A program made the translations under genes and the position numbers. From assembly GCF_023155275.1 (NCBI RefSeq), contig NZ_JALMUV010000025.1:47693-111692 (forward strand): a stretch of 64,000 nt of DNA, given 5' to 3'. Below, piece after piece: positions 9,987-18,997 of the stretch. The notes below the pieces were generated by a model. It did not search any database, was not told the origin of the DNA, and saw only the letters and a list, made by a program, of their open reading frames with translations. This stretch comes from Streptomyces rhizoryzae (GTDB taxonomy: Bacteria > Actinomycetota > Actinomycetes > Streptomycetales > Streptomycetaceae). How positions within the stretch are numbered: position 1 is the stretch's first letter; each line of letters opens with the position of its first letter.

Positions 9987-10350
9987 CGTCATTTCCGCGG
10001 GTCTTCCCGGAAGCGGTCCGGGGGATAAAGCCCGCGACGGGCGGGGTGTGGTGGTGGCCACATTGCCGGGGCGGCGGCGGGCGGGAACCGGGCGCTCGGG
10101 ACGGAACGGGGCGACGGGGTGCCGGGGCGGCGGGCGGGGCGAAAGGCGCGGACCGGGGCGGGAATTGGGGCGGGCGGCGGCGCGCCCGCGGAAACGGCGG
10201 GGCGGCGGGTGCCGGGGGCCGGGGCGGTGCGGGGGCGGAAGCGCGCCACGGCCCGTCGGCGCCGGGCGTGCGTCCGGCGCCGGGAAGTTGGCTATAGTAG
10301 GGCTCGCACCGCGCGGCGGCGACCGGAACGGAAGCCCGCGCACGGAGCAT
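9987..10350. other. Gene-free spacer between the two tRNA-Gly(GCC) copies
   Basis: About 360 extremely GC-rich bases, largely G-rich on the plus strand, with no supportable gene. Near its end a TATAGT (10293-10298) is the likely -10 of the second tRNA copy, 52 bases before it; the -35 position (GCGTCC) is poor. Confidence 0.5.
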
Positions 10351-10423
10351 GCGGACGTAGCTCAGTTGGTAGAGCGCAACCTTGCCAAGGTTGAGGTCGC
10401 GAGTTCGAGCCTCGTCGTCCGCT
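10351..10423 (+). tRNA. tRNA-Gly, anticodon GCC (copy 2)
   Basis: Base-for-base identical to 9877-9949: same acceptor, D, anticodon (GCC) and T arms. The identity continues into the terminator, so this is a recent tandem duplication or is kept identical by gene conversion. Confidence 0.95.
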
Positions 10424-10430
10424 CAGAGGC

Positions 10431-10461
10431 AAAGGCCCCGGTCCTCGTGACCGGGGCCTTT
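10431..10461. terminator. Terminator shared by tRNA-Gly copy 2 and purC
   Basis: A 13-bp stem (10431-10443 with 10449-10461) and the loop CTCGT, followed by TT on the plus strand. The purC stop, from the other strand, lies 9 bases beyond, so the hairpin can end transcription in both directions. Confidence 0.85.
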
Positions 10462-10470
10462 TTCGTGCCG

Positions 10471-11370
10471 TCAGGACCAGGGCAGGCCGGTGAGGCGCTC
10501 GTACGCCTCCACGTACTTTTCGCGGGTGCGCTCGACGACCTCCTGCGGGAGGGCCGGCGGCGGCAGTGCGCCGGTGCGGTCCCAGCCGGCGGCGGGCGAG
10601 GTCAGCCAGTCGCGGACGAACTGCTTGTCGAAGGACGGCTGGGCGCTGCCGGGCCGCCACCGGTCGGCGGGCCAGAAGCGCGAGGAGTCCGGCGTGAGGA
10701 CCTCGTCGGCCAGCACGAGCCGGTCCCCGTCGAAGCCGAACTCGAACTTGGTGTCGGCGAGGATCAGGCCGCGCTCGCGGGCGATGTCGCGGGCCCGGGA
10801 GTAGACGGCGAGGGTCAGCTGGCGAAGCCGGGCGGCGGTGTCGGCGCCGATCTGCCGGGCGACCTCCTCGTAGGAGACGTTCTCGTCGTGGTCGCCGACG
10901 GCGGCCTTGGTGGCCGGGGTGAAGATCGGCGCGGGGAGTTCGGAGCCGTCGGTCAGGCCCTCGGGCAGCGCCAGTCCGCAGACCGTGCGGGACTGCCGGT
11001 ACTCGGCGAGGCCGGAGCCGGTGAGGTAGCCGCGGGCCACGCACTCCACCGGGACCATGGCGAGCGAGCGGCAGACCAGGGTGCGGCCGGCCCAGTCGGC
11101 GGGGGCGCCCACGGGGACGTCGGTGGACAGCACGTGGTGCGGGGCCAGGTCGGCGAGCTGGTCGAACCACCACAGGGACAGCTGGGTCAGGACCCGGCCC
11201 TTGTCGGGGATCTCGGTGGGGAGCACCCAGTCGTAGGCCGACAGGCGGTCGCTGGCGACCATGACCAGGTCGCCGCCGGCGTTCCGGTAGAGGTCGCGGA
11301 CCTTGCCGGTGTGCAGGTGGGTGAGCCCCGGGACCTGCACGGGCTCGGGCTTTTCTACGAATCCGGACAC
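10471..11370 (-). CDS. purC: SAICAR synthetase (phosphoribosylaminoimidazole-succinocarboxamide synthase)
   Basis: PurC joins CAIR and aspartate using ATP. The 299-residue protein carries the N-terminal GKVRDLY loop, the ASDRLSAYDWVLPTEIPDKG signature (residues 40-59), the VARGYLTGSG motif and the C-terminal ILADTKFEFGFDGDRLVLADEVLTPDSSRFW region that binds CAIR and metal. This is the longer form of the family, common in actinobacteria and eukaryote-like enzymes. No partner gene is directly attached; it converges on the tRNA-Gly cluster. Confidence 0.97.
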   Translation of the reverse strand: MSGFVEKPEPVQVPGLTHLHTGKVRDLYRNAGGDLVMVASDRLSAYDWVLPTEIPDKGRVLTQLSLWWFDQLADLAPHHVLSTDVPVGAPADWAGRTLVCRSLAMVPVECVARGYLTGSGLAEYRQSRTVCGLALPEGLTDGSELPAPIFTPATKAAVGDHDENVSYEEVARQIGADTAARLRQLTLAVYSRARDIARERGLILADTKFEFGFDGDRLVLADEVLTPDSSRFWPADRWRPGSAQPSFDKQFVRDWLTSPAAGWDRTGALPPPALPQEVVERTREKYVEAYERLTGLPWS

Positions 11371-11458
11371 GCTGCCTCCGCGTAGGTTGATCCAGGAGTC
11401 GGGGTGATTCTCCCGTATGCGGAACGGGGGCTCCGCCGCAGGGTCGGCGCAGCGGCCG

Positions 11459-12694
11459 TCAGGCGGAGGCGCGGGCTCCGGGGCGGGCGACGGCGGCGAG
11501 GGTGAGCAGGGCCAGGGCGGCGAGGCCGGCCAGGACCGCCGGCGGGGACCACACGCCGCTGAGCAGGGTGACCGCGTAGGGGGTGGCGAAGCCCAGGTAG
11601 CACACGGCCCAGAAGCGGGCGGTGAGGCGGGCCAGGAGGTGCGGGGGCGCCAGCGCGGCGACCTCGGTCAGGCCGTGGGCCACGCACAGGCCGTAGCCGG
11701 CGCCGAGCAGGGCGGCGGCGAGCAGGGCCAGGGCGGGGTCGGTGCGGGCCGCGGCGAGGGCACCGGTCAGCAGGCCCGCGGCGGTCACCGGCAGGCCGGC
11801 GGCGGCGGTGGCCAGGCGGTGCCGGGCGCTCAGGCGGCGGGCGAGCGGGGCGGTGAGGAGGCCGGCGCCGGGCGTGACGGCGGTGACGATCCCGGCGTAG
11901 AGGGTCTGCCAGCCGGGCACGCGGGGGGCGACCAGGGCTGGGAGCACGGCGAAGGCGAGCGCGGGGGCGGCGAAGACCCAGGGGGCCACCGGGAGGACCA
12001 GGCGGCGGAACGGGGTGCGGTACGCCGGGGCGGCCGCGGCCGGGGCGGCGTCCGGGGCCCGGGGCGGGGCGGTCTCCGGGGCGCGGGCGGCGAGCAGCGC
12101 GGCGGCCGCGGAGAGCACCAGGTGCGGGACGTACGCCAGCACCATCGGGTGCGGGGCCCACTGGGCTATCAGGGACGCGGCCAGGCCCCCGGTGGCGAAG
12201 CCGGCGGAGAGGAAGAGGCCGGAGCGGCGGGCGGCGGCGCCGGGGGTGGGGGCGGCGCCGTGCGGCGGGGTGGACAGCTCCTTGATCCAGACGCTGCCGG
12301 CGGTGAGCAGGGCGCCCGCGCCGGCGCCGGTCAGGAAGCGGCCGGGCCACAGCAGCGCGGGCGCGGCCGGGCCCGCCATCAGCAGGCCGGTCGCCGCGGC
12401 CGAGACGGCCAGGGCGGCGCGGGCGATCCGGCGGCGGCCGAGGCGGTCGGCGAGCGGGCCGCCCAGCAGGAGCCCGGGGATCAGGCCGACGACGTAGACG
12501 GCGAACAGCGCGGTGGTGGTGGCGGGGGTCAGGCCGAGGGCGGTGCGGTAGGCGCCGAGCAGGGAGGAGAACTGGTTGGCGCTCCAGCCGGAGGCGGTCA
12601 TCAGCCAGCCGGCGCGGAGCCAGTGGCGGGGTGCGGGCGGTGCGGCCGCCGCGGCGGCGCCGGGCCGGTGCGGGCGGGTCGGTGTCACAGGCAT
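11459..12694 (-). CDS. MFS transporter, 12-helix type
   Basis: A 411-residue integral membrane protein of the major facilitator superfamily. The loop between helices 2 and 3 has the signature GGPLADRLGRRR (around residues 78-89), and about twelve hydrophobic segments follow, with a longer central loop near residues 190-215 (APETAPPRAPD). The N-terminal WSANQFSSLLGAYR is like drug or sugar exporters of Streptomyces. Substrate unknown. It is transcribed divergently from a LysR regulator 101 bases away, the usual arrangement of a regulator controlling its neighbour. Confidence 0.88.
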   Translation of the reverse strand: MPVTPTRPHRPGAAAAAAPPAPRHWLRAGWLMTASGWSANQFSSLLGAYRTALGLTPATTTALFAVYVVGLIPGLLLGGPLADRLGRRRIARAALAVSAAATGLLMAGPAAPALLWPGRFLTGAGAGALLTAGSVWIKELSTPPHGAAPTPGAAARRSGLFLSAGFATGGLAASLIAQWAPHPMVLAYVPHLVLSAAAALLAARAPETAPPRAPDAAPAAAAPAYRTPFRRLVLPVAPWVFAAPALAFAVLPALVAPRVPGWQTLYAGIVTAVTPGAGLLTAPLARRLSARHRLATAAAGLPVTAAGLLTGALAAARTDPALALLAAALLGAGYGLCVAHGLTEVAALAPPHLLARLTARFWAVCYLGFATPYAVTLLSGVWSPPAVLAGLAALALLTLAAVARPGARASA

Positions 12695-12795
12695 GCCGGA
12701 CGTTGTACGGCGCGGGCGGGCGGGTGCGCAGCGGGCGTTCAGGAAACGTGAACGGCGCCGGTCGGCGCGGCCGGGGGCGGCCTATCGTGGCGGCC

Positions 12796-13704
12796 ATGGA
12801 CCTGCGCCGGCTGTCATCGTTCCTGGCGGTGGTCGAGGAGCGGCACTTCGGCCGGGCCGCGGCGCGGCTGTTCCGCTCCCCCGCCGCGGTCACCCAGCAC
12901 GTCCAGCAGCTGGAGCGGGAGTTCGGCACCCGGCTGCTGGACCGCGGGCGGGGGCCGGTGGTGCCGACCGCGGCCGGGCAGCGGCTGGCGGCGCACGCCC
13001 GGACGCTGCTGGCGGCCGCCGAGGCGGCGGTGGCGGACGTGACCGAGGCGGCCGCGGGCCGGCCGGCGCCGCGGCGCGGGCTGCGGGTGGGGGTGATGGG
13101 CCACGGGTCGGCGGAGGTGACGCCGGCCGCGGTGAACGCCTTCCGGCGGGCCCGGCCCGGCGTCCCGCTGCGGCTGGTCCAGCTGGACTTCACCGAGCAC
13201 CTGAGCGCGCTGCGCGAGGACCGGGTGGACGCGGCGTTCGTCCGGCCGCTGGTGCGCGCCGAGGGCATCGAGGTGGACGTGCTGACCACCGAGCAGCGGA
13301 TCGTGGCGGTCTCCGCGCGCTCGCCGCTGGCGGACGCGGCCCGGCAGGGGGCGCGGCTGGCGGACGTGATCGACCTGCCGTACCTGCGGCTGCCCGCGCG
13401 CACCCCGCGGCCGTTCGTGGACTACCTGTACTTCCAGGACGGCGAGCGGCGCGGGCCGGACTGCGCGCTGACCCCGCAGGACGTGCTGACGAGCGTGGCG
13501 GCGGGGCGCGGGGCGGGCTCCGGGCTGAAGTCCTTCGCCCGCTACTACCCCTGGCCGGGCGCGGTGTTCGTGCCGGTGCTGGACGCGCCGCCGGCGCAGA
13601 GCGTGCTGGCGACGCGGGCCGGGGACCCGCACCCGGAGGTGCGGATCTTCCGGGCGCTGACGGTGGCGCTGGCGCGGGAGCTGGGGGCGTACGCGGCGCG
13701 GTGA
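12796..13704 (+). CDS. LysR-family transcriptional regulator
   Basis: The 302-residue protein starts with the winged helix-turn-helix of LysR regulators (MDLRRLSSFLAVVEERHFG, then RLFRSPAAVTQHVQQLERE, residues 1-55), followed by the coiled linker helix and a periplasmic-binding-protein-like effector domain (GLRVGVMGHGSAEVTPAAVNAF onward). The ATG at 12796 gives the canonical LysR start; in-frame codons further upstream would add Arg/Ala-rich sequence. It is divergent from the MFS gene, so the 101-base gap probably contains its operator. The inducer is not predictable. Confidence 0.92.
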   Translation: MDLRRLSSFLAVVEERHFGRAAARLFRSPAAVTQHVQQLEREFGTRLLDRGRGPVVPTAAGQRLAAHARTLLAAAEAAVADVTEAAAGRPAPRRGLRVGVMGHGSAEVTPAAVNAFRRARPGVPLRLVQLDFTEHLSALREDRVDAAFVRPLVRAEGIEVDVLTTEQRIVAVSARSPLADAARQGARLADVIDLPYLRLPARTPRPFVDYLYFQDGERRGPDCALTPQDVLTSVAAGRGAGSGLKSFARYYPWPGAVFVPVLDAPPAQSVLATRAGDPHPEVRIFRALTVALARELGAYAAR

Positions 13705-13732
13705 CCGGCCCGGCGGCCCCGGGGGCGGGCGG

Positions 13733-15214
13733 TCAGTCGCGCTTGCAGATGCGGTCGAGGAGGTTGGCGGTGGCGCGCTGGACGCGCTGGTCGACGTGGC
13801 CGGGGCGGTCCAGGGCCGGGGACCAGGCGAAGGTGCCGGAGGAGAAGACCAGGGCGCCGCTGGGCGCGCGGTACAGCGAGGTCTCCTGGTGGCGGCGGGC
13901 GCCCTCGCCGTCGCGGTACGGGGAGTGCGCGAGCAGGATGCGGCGGGTGTGCTCGGGGAGGCTGGTGCGCGGGAAGTAGCGGTCGGCCTCGCCGGCGACC
14001 AGTCCGGGCAGTTCGTCGCCCTCGTGGGCGCCGGTGGCCTCCCACAGCCAGTGGCCGGCGTTGCGGACGATCAGGGGGGCGGGTTCGGGGACCCGGCCGG
14101 CGTACTGGATGCCCATCAGGCGCTGCTCGGGTTGGCCCAGCTCGCGCCAGAGGGCGGGGCGGCCGGGGCCCTGGCGTTTGCGGCAGCTGAGCAGGGCATC
14201 GGGGCCGGCCGGCGAGGGGGCCAGCTCGACCTGCCAGTACATGGTGTTGGCGGAGAGGAAGACCAGGGAGGTGCCGGCGTCCCGGGCGGCCTCGGCCGTA
14301 CGGCGCATGGGCACCGACCAGTACTCGTCGTGGCCGGGGAAGACCAGGCCGCGGTAGCGGGTGGCGTCGACCCGGCCGGCGTGCAGGTCGCGGGCGGCGG
14401 CGTAGGCGAGGTCGTAGCCGTAGCGCTCGGCCCAGCGGATGAAGTCGTAGGCGTGGCCGACGTGGAGGGGCAGGCCGGCGCCGGCGTAGGGGCGGTCGAA
14501 GGAGACGGTGGTGGCGGCGTCCTGCTCGCCGAGGAGGGCGCCCTTCTCGTCCCAGGCGTGGTAGAGGCTGGCGCCGGTGCGGCCGTCCTCGGGGTAGAGG
14601 TTGTACGCCTGCCAGGTGATGTCGGGGAGCAGCAGGAGCAGGTCGGCGGGCTCGTCGTCGCGGACGGTGAAGGGGATGTGGGAGCGGTAGCGGCCGTCGG
14701 CGGTGGTCAGGACGGCGACGTAGGCGCCCAGCCGCCAGTAGGTGGGGACCTGGAGGCGCCAGGAGAGCCACCAGTGGTGGCAGGAGACGGTGCGGCCGAC
14801 CAGCAGCGGGGCCGGCTGGACGATGCCGGCCAGGCGCGGGCTGGTGGTGATCTTGGCGGCGCCGGTGCCGGCGTAGTGGCCGATGCGGTAGACGTCGATG
14901 CTGAACGGCTGCGGGGGATCGACCGAGACCCGGAAGTCGATGGCCTCCCCGGGGGCCACCGCGCCGGGGACGGCGAAGCCCTTGATCTGGCGGTGGACGT
15001 CGTCGGCGGTGCGCGGGCCGTTGTGCTTCCGCGGCGCGGGCAGCCGCAGATCGCCGTGGGCGACCGCCGGGTCGACGTACCACGGGATGATCCGGCCGGA
15101 GTCGAAGTAGGTCTCGCTGCCGCGCAGCCAGGGCAGCGGGCCCTGGCCGAACGGGTCCGTGACCGCGTGGGCGAGGGCACCCGACTCCCAGCGCCTGATC
15201 TGTTCCGTCGCCAC
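13733..15214 (-). CDS. N,N-dimethylformamidase large-subunit-like protein
   Basis: The approximately 493-residue protein resembles the C-terminal part of the large subunit of N,N-dimethylformamidase (amide hydrolysis of DMF to dimethylamine and formate in soil bacteria). Visible segments are FSIDVYRIGHYAGTGA, LLLLPDITWQAYNLYPEDG, VFPGHDEYWSVPMR and FSSGTFAWSPAL; this domain has a glutamine-amidotransferase-like fold. There is no small-subunit gene nearby and the N-terminal part of the true enzyme is missing, so the substrate is open. The GTG at 15214 follows the strong ribosome site GGGAGGGGAG; ATG codons at 15241 and 15292 are in-frame alternatives. Confidence 0.75.
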   Translation of the reverse strand: MATEQIRRWESGALAHAVTDPFGQGPLPWLRGSETYFDSGRIIPWYVDPAVAHGDLRLPAPRKHNGPRTADDVHRQIKGFAVPGAVAPGEAIDFRVSVDPPQPFSIDVYRIGHYAGTGAAKITTSPRLAGIVQPAPLLVGRTVSCHHWWLSWRLQVPTYWRLGAYVAVLTTADGRYRSHIPFTVRDDEPADLLLLLPDITWQAYNLYPEDGRTGASLYHAWDEKGALLGEQDAATTVSFDRPYAGAGLPLHVGHAYDFIRWAERYGYDLAYAAARDLHAGRVDATRYRGLVFPGHDEYWSVPMRRTAEAARDAGTSLVFLSANTMYWQVELAPSPAGPDALLSCRKRQGPGRPALWRELGQPEQRLMGIQYAGRVPEPAPLIVRNAGHWLWEATGAHEGDELPGLVAGEADRYFPRTSLPEHTRRILLAHSPYRDGEGARRHQETSLYRAPSGALVFSSGTFAWSPALDRPGHVDQRVQRATANLLDRICKRD

Positions 15215-15424
15215 CTTCCACTCCCCTCCCGCGTCCCCCATGGCCGCGGCCGACCGGGCCTTACCCACCCCCCAGCACATCACATTACGCACTCACTTCG
15301 TCACCCTTCGTCGTGAATTTAGGTGCCCTTGCCCCGAAGCACGAACTGGAAGGGAACATTCAGCCGGTCCGGCCGGGCCGGGCGCCGGGCACCGCACGCC
15401 GGGCGCCGACCGCCGGGCCGGTGG

Positions 15425-17305
15425 TCAGGCCAGCCGGACCGGCTTCTCCGGGCGCACGCCGACCCGGTGCAGCCAGCCGCGGAGCGGTTCGGCATCGCCG
15501 TCGTCGACCAGGCTCAGCACCGGGCGGCCCAGGTCGGCGCGGCGGGCGCCGTCCACCAGGAGGGCCGGGCCGTCGAGCCAGTCCAGGCCGGGAGCGGCGC
15601 CGGCGGTGTCCACGGCGGCGCAGCAGACCATGGCGGTGACGTGGTCGGCGAGCAGTTCGCGGGCCGTGCGGGGCGGCTGCGGGGGGAAGAGCGGGAGGCC
15701 GCCGTCGGCCGGGCCGTCGCTCCAGGAGGCGCCGCCGCTGCCGGACCGGGCGGCCTGGCGGGCGGCCTCCTCGCGCTCCTCGCGGGCGACCTCGGCGCCC
15801 AGCCGGGCGGCCAGCAGATCGCCGGCGCGGGCGTCGTGGGTGAGGCGGTCGATGACCCGGGCGAGGGTCGGCCCGGCGGGGCCGCCGGGCGCGGGGGCAC
15901 CGGCGGCCTGCGGGGTCTGGGGCGCCTGGGGTGCCTGGGGTGCCTGGGGGCGGCCCGCGGGGTGGTGGGCGGCGGCGGGCGTACGGGCGCGGGCTCCGGC
16001 GTACGTCAGGGGCGGGGCGGTGGTGGCAGCCGTGCGCCGGGGGGCGGCCGGGCGGGCGTCCGGGGGCGCCGGCCGGTCCGGGGTGCGGGCCGGGGCGCCG
16101 GGGGCGTCGTGGCCGGGCTCGGCGGGGGCGGTGGCCGGGAGCTCGTCCAGGACGCGGTGCAGCCGGGCGGCCTCCAGGCGCCACTTCCGGTCCACGATCT
16201 CCTGCGGATACTGCTGCCAGCCGACCGGGGACCAGTCCGGGCCCGGCTCGGCCGGACCGCCGTGGAAGAGCCGGGCGGCCAGCAGGGAGGCGGCGCGGTC
16301 GACGGCGCCGGGCTCCTCCAGCAGATCGCAGGCCGGCCGCTCGCCGAGGCGGGAGGCGAAGCCCTCGGCGAGGCGGTCGCGGCGGGACAGCTCGGTCAGC
16401 GCCGAGACCACGCCGGCGTCCAGCCGGGAGGGCCAGCGGCCCATCCGCCAGGCGGGCAGCGCGACCCTGGTCAGCAGGCGGTCCCAGCCGGCGTAGGCCA
16501 GGCCGACCTGCTCCTGGGCGACGATCCGCAGGCCGTAGTCGACGCCCTGGGCGCGCTCGGAGGCGGCGGCCGCGACCCCGCGCTCCATGAGGGCGGCGTG
16601 CTCGCGGGCGGCGCGCAGCAGCAGCCGGGCCACCCGGCCGACGAAGCGGAGCGGCAGCGCCCGCAGCGGGCCGCGGGCCCGGGCGGCGACCGCGACGGCC
16701 GCGTCCAGTCCGCGGATGAAGCGGCGGGCGGCGGCTATGTCCGGATGCGCGGACGGGCCGGTGCCGGCGACGACGGGGGCCAGCAGGGCGCGCAGCTCGG
16801 CGACCCGCATCCACCACAGGAACGGCGAGCCGATGACCAGGACCGGGGCCTCCGGGGCCCGGCGGCCGCTCCGCCGGGCGGGGCGCGGCGGACCGTGGGC
16901 GCGGTGGGTGCGGTCCTCCAGCCAGCTGTCGCAGTCGGGGGTGAGGGCTATCGCCGAGGGGGCGGGCACGTCGAGGCGGTCGGCGAGGTCGCGGACCAGG
17001 CGGTAGAGGTCGGGCGCGGCCTCCTCGGCGAGCGGTACGGAGGGGCTGAGCGCGGGCCGGGCCCGGGCGACGACCACCGAGACCAGGGCGGCCAGCAGCA
17101 GACCGAGGACGGCGAGGCCGCCGGCCGTCCAGCGGGCGAGGGCCCAGCCGCCGCCGGTGCCGAGCCGGCCGGTGGCGCCGCCGGTGAGCAGGACCACGGT
17201 GACCGCGGCGGGCAGCAGGGCGACCGCCAGCGCCCGGCCGCGGACGCGCAGCACCGCCAGGGCGCGGGTACGCGCCGCGAGGACGCCTGTTTCCGGGCTT
17301 GCCAC
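15425..17305 (-). CDS. Membrane protein related to M48 peptidases but lacking the zinc motif
   Basis: About 626 residues. Two hydrophobic segments near the N-terminus (VALLPAAVTVVLLTGG and GGLAVLGLLLAALVSVVVARA, roughly residues 25-85) are followed by a cytoplasmic region whose start (DLYRLVRDLADRLDVPAPSA) and VLVIGSPFLWWMRVAELRALLA resemble Streptomyces M48-like proteases. Where M48 enzymes have HEXXH, this protein reads LLAPVVAG, so the zinc site is absent. The C-terminal third is Pro/Ala-rich with a short APQAPQAPQ repeat, then a folded tail. Function unknown. The start is uncertain: GTG 17305 has an AGGGG ribosome site 11 bases upstream, GTG 17317 has none; the frame stays open to 17584. 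Confidence 0.72.
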   Translation of the reverse strand: MASPETGVLAARTRALAVLRVRGRALAVALLPAAVTVVLLTGGATGRLGTGGGWALARWTAGGLAVLGLLLAALVSVVVARARPALSPSVPLAEEAAPDLYRLVRDLADRLDVPAPSAIALTPDCDSWLEDRTHRAHGPPRPARRSGRRAPEAPVLVIGSPFLWWMRVAELRALLAPVVAGTGPSAHPDIAAARRFIRGLDAAVAVAARARGPLRALPLRFVGRVARLLLRAAREHAALMERGVAAAASERAQGVDYGLRIVAQEQVGLAYAGWDRLLTRVALPAWRMGRWPSRLDAGVVSALTELSRRDRLAEGFASRLGERPACDLLEEPGAVDRAASLLAARLFHGGPAEPGPDWSPVGWQQYPQEIVDRKWRLEAARLHRVLDELPATAPAEPGHDAPGAPARTPDRPAPPDARPAAPRRTAATTAPPLTYAGARARTPAAAHHPAGRPQAPQAPQAPQTPQAAGAPAPGGPAGPTLARVIDRLTHDARAGDLLAARLGAEVAREEREEAARQAARSGSGGASWSDGPADGGLPLFPPQPPRTARELLADHVTAMVCCAAVDTAGAAPGLDWLDGPALLVDGARRADLGRPVLSLVDDGDAEPLRGWLHRVGVRPEKPVRLA

Positions 17306-17740
17306 GAGCCTGTACACCCCCTGCGGTCCGGGTGGAGCGGCGAGAACACGGGACGGACGGACGACGGTCGTGCGGTGTGCGGGCGAGCCAGCTCGCTCCC
17401 CACCCACTGTGGCACCGGCCACTGACATCGCAATGCCGGTGAGCCAGTTGCCGGACGCCGCCGTGGCAACCGCGCCGGGAACCGGCACCGCGACCGCAGG
17501 ACGCTTGCGCGGCACCCTAGTTGGGGGTGGTGCGTTCGTCAGCCGGATAGCCGCGCGGTCACTCGATGGAATGGCTTTGGGCAAAGGCGGGCGCCGGATA
17601 CGGGCGGTTATGGATCAGATACGGCCGGACAGAACGGACCCGGGACGCAACTGAGGCATATGCCACCGAAGTGACATATGCCTCAGGATGCTCATCTCGC
17701 CTGCCGCACCGGGGAGTCCGCGCGGGCCGGCGGCGGTGCG
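17306..17740. other. Gene-free region between purD and the M48-like gene
   Basis: About 435 bases. It contains a long perfect inverted repeat at 17651-17686 (see that entry) and must hold the promoter of the M48-like gene. The open frame of that gene continues through 17306-17584, so some of this stretch could be coding if an upstream start is used, but the residues there are low-complexity. Confidence 0.45.
17651..17686. repeat. Perfect 12-bp inverted repeat, terminator or operator
   Basis: The arms CTGAGGCATATG (17651-17662) and CATATGCCTCAG (17675-17686) are exact reverse complements with a 12-base spacer. It lies 55-90 bases past the purD stop, so a terminator is possible, but the arms are AT-rich for this genome and no T tract follows. 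The left arm also contains the self-complementary GGCATATGCC, which looks more like a protein-binding site. Confidence 0.6.
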
Positions 17741-18997
17741 CTACGCGCCGGACGCCGCCTTCGCGGCGATGTCGGTGCGGTGCTGGGAGCCGTCCAGCGC
17801 GATCCGGCCGACGGCGCGGTAGGCACGCTCGCGGGCGGTGGGCAGATCGTCCCCGGTGGCCGTGACGGACAGCACCCGCCCGCCCGCGCTGAGCACCGCT
17901 CCGGACGCGTCGCGCCGGGTGCCGGCGTGCAGCACGTAGGCGTCCGGGGCGTCCTGTGCGGCGACCGCGGCCAGGCCCTCGATCGGGTCGCCGGTGCGCG
18001 GGGTGCCCGGGTAGTTGTGGGCGGCGATGACGACGGTGACCGCGGCGCCGTCGCTCCAGCGCAGCGGCGGGACGGCGGCGAGCGTGCCGGTGGCCGCGGC
18101 GTGCAGCAGGCCGGCCAGCGGGGTCTTCAGGCGGGCCAGCACGACCTGGGTCTCCGGGTCGCCGAACCGCGCGTTGAACTCGATCACCCGGATCCCGCGG
18201 GAGGTGAGCGCCAGGCCCGCGTAGAGCAGCCCGGAGAACGGGGTGCCGCGGCGGCGGAGTTCGTCGACGGTGGGCTGGAGGACGGACTGAAGGACCTCGT
18301 CGACGAGCTTGGGGTCGGCCCACGGCAGCGGGCTGTAGGCGCCCATCCCGCCGGTGTTCGGGCCCTGGTCGCCGTCGTAGGCGCGCTTGAAGTCCTGGGC
18401 GGGCTGGAGCGGGACGACGGTCTCGCCGTCGGTGACGGCGAACAGCGAGACCTCGGGGCCGTCCAGGAACTCCTCGATCACCACGCGGTCGCAGCCGAGC
18501 GCGTGGGCGCGGGCGGCCGCGGCGTCCTCGGTGACCACGACGCCCTTGCCGGCCGCCAGACCGTCGTCCTTGACGACGTAGGGGGCGCCGAAGGCGTCCA
18601 GCGCGGCGTCGATCTCCTCGGGGGTGGTGCAGACGTAGCTGCGGGCGGTGGGGACGCCGGCGGCGGCCATCACGTCCTTGGCGAACGCCTTGGAGCCCTC
18701 CAGCCGGGCGGCCGGGGCGGACGGCCCGAAGACCGGGATGCCGCGCTCGCGGACCGCGTCCGCGACGCCCGCCACCAGCGGGGCCTCGGGGCCGACGACG
18801 ACGAGGTCGGCGGCCAGGCGCGCGGCCAGGTCGGCCACCGCGCCGCCGTCGAGGGCGTCGACCTCGTGCAGCTCGGCGACCTCGGCGATGCCGGCGTTGC
18901 CGGGGGCGCAGTGCAGCGCGGTGACGTCGGGATCGAGGGACAGGGAGCGGCACAGGGCGTGTTCGCGGGCGCCGCCGCCGATGACGAGGACCTTCAC
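17741..18997 (-). CDS. purD: Phosphoribosylamine-glycine ligase (GAR synthetase)
   Basis: PurD makes GAR from phosphoribosylamine, glycine and ATP, the second step of purine synthesis. It is a 418-residue ATP-grasp enzyme. The start VKVLVIGGGAREHAL is the conserved family beginning; then FGPSAPAARLEGSKAFAKD, VVKDDGLAAGKGV (ATP-grasp fold, residues about 138-150) and GGMGAYSP and FNARFGDPETQ (metal and phosphate ligands) are all present. The GTG at 18997 matches the family start; the frame remains open upstream without conservation. It is a single-gene unit, 295 bases from the divergent SLATT gene. Confidence 0.96.
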   Translation of the reverse strand: MKVLVIGGGAREHALCRSLSLDPDVTALHCAPGNAGIAEVAELHEVDALDGGAVADLAARLAADLVVVGPEAPLVAGVADAVRERGIPVFGPSAPAARLEGSKAFAKDVMAAAGVPTARSYVCTTPEEIDAALDAFGAPYVVKDDGLAAGKGVVVTEDAAAARAHALGCDRVVIEEFLDGPEVSLFAVTDGETVVPLQPAQDFKRAYDGDQGPNTGGMGAYSPLPWADPKLVDEVLQSVLQPTVDELRRRGTPFSGLLYAGLALTSRGIRVIEFNARFGDPETQVVLARLKTPLAGLLHAAATGTLAAVPPLRWSDGAAVTVVIAAHNYPGTPRTGDPIEGLAAVAAQDAPDAYVLHAGTRRDASGAVLSAGGRVLSVTATGDDLPTARERAYRAVGRIALDGSQHRTDIAAKAASGA

